Shown here piece after piece: positions 4,494 through 9,248 of a DNA stretch of 9,248 nt (its first letter is position 1; each line of letters starts with the position of its first letter). Origin of the DNA: Campylobacterales bacterium (GTDB taxonomy: Bacteria; Campylobacterota; Campylobacteria; Campylobacterales; Sulfurimonadaceae); contig JAFGVR010000222.1 of NCBI GenBank assembly GCA_016937915.1, positions 1-9,248 on the forward strand, written 5' to 3'. A program made the position numbers and the translations under genes. The notes under the pieces are model-generated. The model was not told the origin of the DNA. It saw only the letters and a program-made list of their open reading frames with translations, and ran no database searches.

Positions 4494-7400
4494 TTATTGT
4501 CCGCCTCTAACACAACGAACATACCTACTAAAGGTCTCATTGTAGCTGTACGTGCTGCCATCGCTGAAGTACACATACCACGCATTGCTAGTGTAGCTAG
4601 CATCTGTAGTAGAACTCCAGTAAAGGTCAGAGGTGATATTTTCAAACACTGCATTGATAGCTGGGTAATACTTAGAATCATCTACTATGGATTGTAGCTC
4701 TTTAATATCCGGCAATCTCCAGTCACTGTATCCTCCAAGATCCAAAGCCTCACAGTAGTCTATGGCTTCTTGCCAAGTTTTAGTAAGCTCTTTTGCATCT
4801 GAGTTGTCTTGCCATACGAGTTTTGTTACATTGTCGGTTACTATCTCTTTTGTAGCATCTCTAGTGTAGCTATGATTTACTCCTGCTTGGTAATGACCGT
4901 CATCATAGTTACTATAGCTTGTAGTTTGTCCTGTTTTTTTAAGTGGCGTCGTAGCCTCTATCGTAGTGTTTTGTTCACTTGATATAGTTTCCTCTTGTAC
5001 TGCAACCATCTCAAAGTTTTCTGGCAAACTCACAAGCGTATATGAGTATTCACCCATGTACTTCTTTTTAGGATAATGCATATTTATAAGCGTTATCGCT
5101 TCATCTGTCGGTATCGCGAACCTTAACCCGTACTTCTCTTCATCAAATAAAGCTTCTAAAAAAGATGTCGTAGTAGGTGTGGTGTATTTTATCTTATATG
5201 GTTGGTTTAAATCTTTTGCAGCGATTATCTCATCTTTGTATGCATAGTTTTTATCAAAAGTCACCACTATCTCATCACCTGTAGTAGCAGTTATGGTTTT
5301 GCCGTCAAGTGTTGTAGACTCTGGCATATATAAGATTGCTGTTGAGGCTTGTGGCAACTCTATAAACGGCTCATTTGGCACTTCCGGAGTATATCCTATA
5401 GCTTTTGTATCACTATCTACCGCTCTATAACTAAACGCTTTATATATTGCGTTTGCAGTTGTAGCTGTGTTGTTTGCTTTTAACTCTGTGTGAAAATCCT
5501 CTATGATGTTCTCTAGCGGTATCCCGCTATACTCTGCAAACTTCTCCACTCTGGCATCTAACCATGCTACCACCATAGTGTTTGCAGTGGTTGAGTTTAT
5601 ATCTTCACCTATGAAGTAGCCTTTGTTATCTATAGGTAGTCTGTAAGTGTCTTTAACTCCGTCTGTTTTTTTAAGGGTGTATATGGTGGTGTTAAGGTTT
5701 TTGTTTTTTGCTGTGTCTCTGTGGTAGAGTGCTATGGCTATGTCAACCCCTCTGCTTGTGATGATTTTGTTTTGTTCTTCATTTATCTTGAAACAAAAGT
5801 AGTACTGTCCGCTGTTTGAGTCATACTCAAACCATCTCCCGCCATATAGTTCGTTTTTGTTTGAGTCAACCAAACCTAAAAACGGTACCATCATACCTTT
5901 TGCATCATAAACATTTGTCTCATATCCTTGTGAAACAGGTGATAGCACGAACATCTTGTGTGAGTCTTTAAAAACCGTGTCTGCTGTTGGTATGGAACCT
6001 TTTGGTGCTTTGATGTTTATCTGTGTCTCTATCTCAAAGATACCGGGAGTTAAGTGTTGGATACCTTTTTTGTTTTGGTAGTTTTGCCAGTATGTTTTTT
6101 TACTTCCACCCTCTGAGAAATCTTTTTTAAACACCTGTGAAATATTTTCAAGGTAGCTTATATTGTGAAACTGTGAGTAGTTTTTAGTGTCATCATCTTT
6201 AAACTCATAGTAGTCACTAGATTTGTTAAGTGTACTTTTTATATATGAGTCTTTATCTAACAACCCTTGGTGTGAGTTATACACACCTGTTATGTTACTC
6301 TCAAAAAGCTGTTTGTTTGAGAGTGCGTCTTTATACACCTTAAAACTAAATCCTACCGGAGTGTTGTTTACAAAGTCTTCGCTTGAGAGTGTGCTAAATA
6401 TATCTGCACCGTTTGTATCATAATCCCCTATACGCATCTCATAAGAGTATGTGATACCGCTTACTGCTAGTGTGGCGTCACGGTTATTTATGTTTGTAGC
6501 ATTGAAGTAACCTTTTGGTGCATTTCCGTATAAAAAGTAACTCTCATAATTGTAGTTACCATCACTATATGGATCAAGTGAATTTGAACCATCAGGATAC
6601 ACAAGATATGAGTATTTCTTCATATCTATACTAAAAGGCTCCCCCACTTCACCGTTGGCTATACTAAATGGTACTTCCCTAGGAGCAGTCGCAAAGTCAT
6701 AAGCAAACTTTCCACCAGTGTTTGCAAGTTTACCAAGATCAACTATAGCTCTACCCCATCCAGCTCCTGGGATAGCATAAGAAGCTACGCGTGAGCTAAA
6801 TTCTGCGATAATCTCATCCGCAGAGTCGCTAAAACCTTGGATAACATCAGTTGCTAGCTCTTTGGAGAAGTTCATAACCATCTGCATATTTACTTTTTTT
6901 ATGGCATTTAGTGCAGTGTTTTTAAGTTTTGCAATTTTTGCCAAACCTTCTATGGAGGTAGCATCTACTTTTAAAGCTTGTACAAGTTTACCGCCACTTG
7001 TAGCTATTAGCATCTTTGAAGCAATTTTTGCTATGTTTTTATCTTCTGTTGAGACTTTGTGTCCTAAAGATATTCTTGCAAATATTCTTGATAAATCTTC
7101 TATAGATATAGATTTAAGAGATGAGCTTTCAAAGTCTATTATCACTTTTGAAAACGATGAAAAATCTTTAGGGTAGTAAAACTCATCATCTTTTGAAAAA
7201 GGTGTGAGCATCTGTTTAAATATTATCTCAAAAGCTAAAGCTCTTAGGTAGTCTTTTGCTTTCTCGTCCGATTTTTTAGCTCTTGGGGTTCCCACCTTGG
7301 CTCTGTAAACTCTTGAAAAAAAGCTTTTTAGACTTACCGCTTCACCAGCTATAGCTTCTGACTTTGTAGTTGATAAAACATCTGCCACATTATCTATAGA

Positions 7401-8039
7401 ATCAAGAGCATTTAAAAGGTTATCTGCGTAAGGCATATATTCATCTGTTTTATTCGCTAGTTCATATATGGTTTTTACACCCTCTATTTTATCTCTAAAA
7501 AAAGATGTAGTTGTTTGCACCTTTTCACCAACATCATTTAAAAAATCGGTTGTAGCTTCTACTTTTTGTTTAGTTTTCGTTAGAAAAGTGCTTCCGTAAT
7601 TTCCACTGCTTGAAATGGTCTCTAATGCTATGGAGAATATGGTAGCGTAGTTCATGATAGCAGGTTTGGAAAAATCATCAAACTCTGTAAAAAGCATATA
7701 CTCAGAGTTTGTGTTATATGTATGTCCTAAATCTTCAAAACTGATATCTGTATCCACTGTTGTAGATGATGTATTTGGAGCTAAAACTTTTGATAGGTCT
7801 AAGAAGTATGGTTGTCTATCTATCATAATAGGTTTAGAAAACTTAAGGTTAAAATCACTATCTTTGTTTTTAAAATCATCTATTGATAAAACACCGTAAT
7901 GTAAACTTCTGCTGCTTGTTATGCTTACCTTACCGTTTTGAGTATTATCTAATTCAAACTCAAACCCTTTAGATGCCTGTAAAGCAGTACTCATACTTGA
8001 TAATAATGCCACAGATGCCAATACACTTTTAAATTTCAT
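4494..8039 (-). CDS. DGR target protein 1: large secreted protein with C-terminal DUF1566 lectin-fold variable domain
   Basis: A 1181-residue protein. I chose the ATG at 8039 because GGGGA sits five bases upstream and the protein then opens with a clean signal peptide: KFK, a hydrophobic stretch VLASVALLSSMSTA, and a likely signal peptidase I site after ALQA. In-frame ATG 8051 and TTG 8060 have worse sites and would bury the signal peptide. Residues ~24-130 look beta-rich, ~140-450 largely helical, and ~460-1030 beta-rich; I recognise no family in these parts. From ~1036 (TGQTTSYSNYDDGHYQ, a lead-in typical of DUF1566 proteins) to the end is a DUF1566 (Lcl C-terminal, C-type-lectin-like) domain with WQDNSDA, WQEAIDYCEAL, GGYSDWRLP, YWSSTT and YVRCVRGG. 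Residues 1135-1180 are VR1. Substitutions from the template are 16, all in adenine-containing codons. Ending with the variable domain is the classical DGR target arrangement. Probable role: exported or surface ligand-binding protein diversified by the adjacent DGR. The ligand is unknown. Confidence 0.9.
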   Translation of the reverse strand: MKFKSVLASVALLSSMSTALQASKGFEFELDNTQNGKVSITSSRSLHYGVLSIDDFKNKDSDFNLKFSKPIMIDRQPYFLDLSKVLAPNTSSTTVDTDISFEDLGHTYNTNSEYMLFTEFDDFSKPAIMNYATIFSIALETISSSGNYGSTFLTKTKQKVEATTDFLNDVGEKVQTTTSFFRDKIEGVKTIYELANKTDEYMPYADNLLNALDSIDNVADVLSTTKSEAIAGEAVSLKSFFSRVYRAKVGTPRAKKSDEKAKDYLRALAFEIIFKQMLTPFSKDDEFYYPKDFSSFSKVIIDFESSSLKSISIEDLSRIFARISLGHKVSTEDKNIAKIASKMLIATSGGKLVQALKVDATSIEGLAKIAKLKNTALNAIKKVNMQMVMNFSKELATDVIQGFSDSADEIIAEFSSRVASYAIPGAGWGRAIVDLGKLANTGGKFAYDFATAPREVPFSIANGEVGEPFSIDMKKYSYLVYPDGSNSLDPYSDGNYNYESYFLYGNAPKGYFNATNINNRDATLAVSGITYSYEMRIGDYDTNGADIFSTLSSEDFVNNTPVGFSFKVYKDALSNKQLFESNITGVYNSHQGLLDKDSYIKSTLNKSSDYYEFKDDDTKNYSQFHNISYLENISQVFKKDFSEGGSKKTYWQNYQNKKGIQHLTPGIFEIETQINIKAPKGSIPTADTVFKDSHKMFVLSPVSQGYETNVYDAKGMMVPFLGLVDSNKNELYGGRWFEYDSNSGQYYFCFKINEEQNKIITSRGVDIAIALYHRDTAKNKNLNTTIYTLKKTDGVKDTYRLPIDNKGYFIGEDINSTTANTMVVAWLDARVEKFAEYSGIPLENIIEDFHTELKANNTATTANAIYKAFSYRAVDSDTKAIGYTPEVPNEPFIELPQASTAILYMPESTTLDGKTITATTGDEIVVTFDKNYAYKDEIIAAKDLNQPYKIKYTTPTTTSFLEALFDEEKYGLRFAIPTDEAITLINMHYPKKKYMGEYSYTLVSLPENFEMVAVQEETISSEQNTTIEATTPLKKTGQTTSYSNYDDGHYQAGVNHSYTRDATKEIVTDNVTKLVWQDNSDAKELTKTWQEAIDYCEALDLGGYSDWRLPDIKELQSIVDDSKYYPAINAVFENITSDLYWSSTTDASYTSNAWYVYFSDGSTYSYNETFSRYVRCVRGGQ
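4496..4637 (-). repeat. DGR variable region VR1
   Basis: This 142-bp segment aligns without gaps to the template repeat at 3796-3937. There are 20 mismatches at positions where the template coding strand has adenine, plus one non-adenine mismatch at 4499 (C here, G in the template, coding strand). The 24 bp at 4500-4523 are identical in TR and both VRs and form the core of the initiation-of-mutagenic-homing (IMH) segment at the coding 3' end. At the other end the match stops after 4637, where VR1 and VR2 keep matching each other but the template diverges. In protein terms the template Asn codons have become Asp, Leu, Ser, Tyr and Phe, and one Lys has become Glu, with the YWSSTT and YVRCVRGG scaffold unchanged. 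Confidence 0.95.
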
Positions 8040-8079
8040 GTTATTCCCCATACCTAACAATTTAAAATAAAATTTTATT

Positions 8080-8088
8080 GTTATAGCA
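8080..8088 (-). promoter_or_regulatory. Candidate extended -10 promoter for target-1 gene
   Basis: Reading the minus strand, TGC-TATAAC forms an extended -10 element (TGn followed by a 5/6 match to TATAAT), 40 bases before the chosen ATG at 8039. No convincing -35 box is seen at 16-18 bp, but the upstream sequence is A/T-rich. Campylobacterota housekeeping promoters commonly lack a conserved -35 box and rely on an extended -10. The assignment is by motif and position only. Confidence 0.4.
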
Positions 8089-8157
8089 TTATTAAACTTT
8101 TATTTACACCAATTTCACATTTTCCAAATCCATATTAAAAAAGTTGTATTACACGTG

Positions 8158-8216
8158 CTTTGAGACTCCCAAAAGTGGTGAGGATCGTATCCTTATTACT
8201 CCACCGAGTTTAAAAG
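8158..8216. repeat. Nested imperfect hairpin in the yaaA to target-1 intergenic region
   Basis: Four nested complementary arm pairs can be read on the plus strand: CTTT 8158-8161 with AAAG 8213-8216, ACTC 8165-8168 with GAGT 8206-8209, GTGG 8175-8178 with CCAC 8201-8204, and AGGAT 8181-8185 with ATCCT 8189-8193 around a 3-base loop CGT. The arms are separated by asymmetric internal loops. It is relatively GC-rich for this window. It lies 23 bp after the yaaA stop and about 120 bp before the target-1 start. It could be a weak terminator for yaaA (the minus strand reaches a T6 tract only about 15 bases later), a processed RNA structure, or a dispersed palindromic element. I cannot assign it to a named RNA family. 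Confidence 0.45.
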
Positions 8217-8239
8217 TTAGTAAAAACTTAACTATCTTA

Positions 8240-8977
8240 TTAAATGATATCGTATGTAATCTCTGTTTTAAACTTTTGTTTTCTAATCTCTTTTATGGCT
8301 AAATTTTCTATTTCCATGCTCATAAGTTCAGCTATAGATTGAGTATTGTTTTTTGCCATTTCTCTTAAAACTATTCCTCTATATGCTTTTGCCCAATGAC
8401 TTACTACTTTTCCATCTTTGATAAATTTCATGGTTGTATAAGGTTTTGATATCTTGTAAAATTTTTCATAAAAACCAGCTCGAAGATCTAAAATATCTTC
8501 ATTTTCAAGAAACTCATCAAGTTGTTCACTAAAATGCTCTTTATAAAAATTTTCAAGTGCAAAATTGCCAAGTTTTTCTGTTTGTTTTAATTTGTAATCT
8601 TGTACTTTATCACTTGCTAATATAGGACCATATAGATTAGAAAATATAATGACATTAGAGTCTATATAGTCTTTTTCATCTTTATTTAAATCAGAATATT
8701 TTAAATAATCATATGCAACTCCATCATATCGTTCAACTGCTTTCATAATTTCTTTATCTGAATGATTACCTTTGTAATATTCTATTATGTCCTGTTTTTT
8801 TGTACCAAATAGTTTTATAAGTTGCTCATTTGTTGCATTATCAATAAAATTTTGATATTTATCAACAGCTTCCATTCTATAATTAAAAAGATTTGGGAAA
8901 AGAAAACTATTTTGATCTAACGGTTCTGTAGTTCCTCCTTTATATTTAGTTTCACTCGGTGAGAAAAGTATTTTCAT
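8240..8977 (-). CDS. yaaA: YaaA family (DUF328/UPF0246) peroxide stress response protein
   Basis: A 245-residue soluble cytoplasmic protein without a signal peptide or membrane segment. It is recognised by the N-terminal KILFSPSETK (family pattern ILISPAKT), the central YDGVAYDYL, the segment FSNLYGPILASDKVQDYKL (E. coli YaaA has LSGLYGVLRPLDLMQPYRL), and the C-terminal VSHWAKAYRGIVLREMAKN (E. coli ISFYAKKARGLMSRFIIEN). Its length is close to the roughly 250-260 residues usual for the family. In E. coli YaaA is induced by OxyR and limits free intracellular iron during peroxide stress; that role is family knowledge, not shown here. The ATG at 8977 is preceded by GGAG seven bases upstream. The gene lies just downstream of a decayed YaaA-like fragment that overlaps its first 26 bp, suggesting a former tandem pair. 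It has no evident functional link to the retroelement. Confidence 0.88.
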   Translation of the reverse strand: MKILFSPSETKYKGGTTEPLDQNSFLFPNLFNYRMEAVDKYQNFIDNATNEQLIKLFGTKKQDIIEYYKGNHSDKEIMKAVERYDGVAYDYLKYSDLNKDEKDYIDSNVIIFSNLYGPILASDKVQDYKLKQTEKLGNFALENFYKEHFSEQLDEFLENEDILDLRAGFYEKFYKISKPYTTMKFIKDGKVVSHWAKAYRGIVLREMAKNNTQSIAELMSMEIENLAIKEIRKQKFKTEITYDII

Positions 8978-9248
8978 TTTTATGCTCCAATTGTATTTTT
9001 TTATTATCTAGTAAACTTAGTAGGCTAACTAAAGACTCTTTTTTATTATCATCAAATTGCCAATTTAATGCAGCTTTTTCATATTGAGGTAGAAACAATT
9101 TAACAATTTCTTTATTGTTTAAATCTTTAATTTCATTGTATCTATTTTGCTTAGCTTCATATTACTTGATCAAAGCTTTGGAAGAAAAAATTATCCTTAT
9201 CGTATTTTGGGGATTCTCCCCCTTGTATTTTTGTTTCTGCAGGTGCTA
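8952..9248 (-). pseudogene. Truncated, frameshifted remnant of a second YaaA-family gene (partial at window edge)
   Basis: Two adjoining minus-strand frames together look like the N-terminal part of a YaaA-like protein. The first frame enters at the window edge, reads APAETKIQGGESP..., and stops at 9159-9157. The second opens just after a TAA at 9164-9162, reads YEAKQNRYNEIKDL then NNKEIVKLF, and ends at a TGA at 8954-8952, 26 bp inside the next gene. The order of segments matches the intact neighbour: APAETK..GG against its SPSETK..GG, and NRYNEIKDLNNKEIVKLF against its DKYQ...NEQLIKLF. Joining them requires a one-base shift near 9160. After KLF the similarity fades and the frame ends without the YaaA core (no LYG or AKxxRG segments), so the gene is both shifted and truncated. 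The second frame has no good start codon. The homology is judged by eye, and a sequencing error at the shift cannot be excluded. Confidence 0.5.

Noticed and set aside
2294..4637. CRISPR-like repeat array, because of three spaced near-identical repeats
   Set aside because: The repeats are 142 bp, far apart, lie in coding sequence or beside the RT, and differ only at adenines, as expected for TR/VR copies.
8040..8060. Upstream TTG 8060 or ATG 8051 starts for target 1
   Set aside because: Neither has a usable ribosome site, and both would put extra residues before an otherwise typical signal peptide.
8158..8216. tRNA or other known structured RNA gene
   Set aside because: No cloverleaf, TpsiC-like segment or CCA end can be read. 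The arms form one nested hairpin.

Overview
The window is low-GC DNA that looks like a member of the Campylobacterota (Sulfurimonas, Sulfurovum or Arcobacter type). This rests on base composition, codon use and the style of the secreted proteins, so the genus is inference. Every gene I can support is on the minus strand, so transcription runs from high to low coordinates. The centrepiece is a complete diversity-generating retroelement (DGR) with one template repeat and two target genes.

Layout in transcription order. At 9248-8952 lies a truncated, frameshifted remnant that resembles the N-terminus of a second YaaA protein. It is followed by an intact yaaA-family gene (8977-8240) and a 180-bp gap that holds a nested imperfect hairpin and a candidate promoter. 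Next is a very large secreted protein, target 1 (8039-4494). Its last 46 codons or so are variable region VR1, and a 24-bp perfect palindrome follows the stop codon. Then come the accessory protein gene avd (4434-4069), the template repeat TR (3937-3796), the DGR reverse transcriptase (3792-2677), and a second secreted protein, target 2 (2711-132), whose start overlaps the end of the RT gene. Target 2 carries variable region VR2 near its N-terminus, inside a C-type-lectin-like DUF1566 domain. The last 131 bp hold only a short startless open frame.

How it works. TR is 142 bp. I compared it base by base with VR1 and VR2. Apart from one G/C difference in the 3' homing segment, every mismatch (20 in VR1, 23 in VR2) falls on an adenine of the TR coding strand. 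That is the signature of adenine-directed mutagenic retrohoming. TR is rich in AAY (Asn) codons, 16 in 46, and these can mutate widely without producing stop codons. Avd and the RT would copy TR RNA into mutagenised cDNA, which replaces VR1 or VR2 and diversifies the binding face of two predicted exported lectin-fold proteins.

Most unusual points: VR2 is N-terminal/internal rather than C-terminal; both VRs are followed at a similar distance by a perfect hairpin with a related CTTTAA core, and the VR2 hairpin lies inside coding sequence; TR abuts the RT start with essentially no spacer; and the single G/C difference between template and target homing segments supplies the RT's Shine-Dalgarno GGAG.
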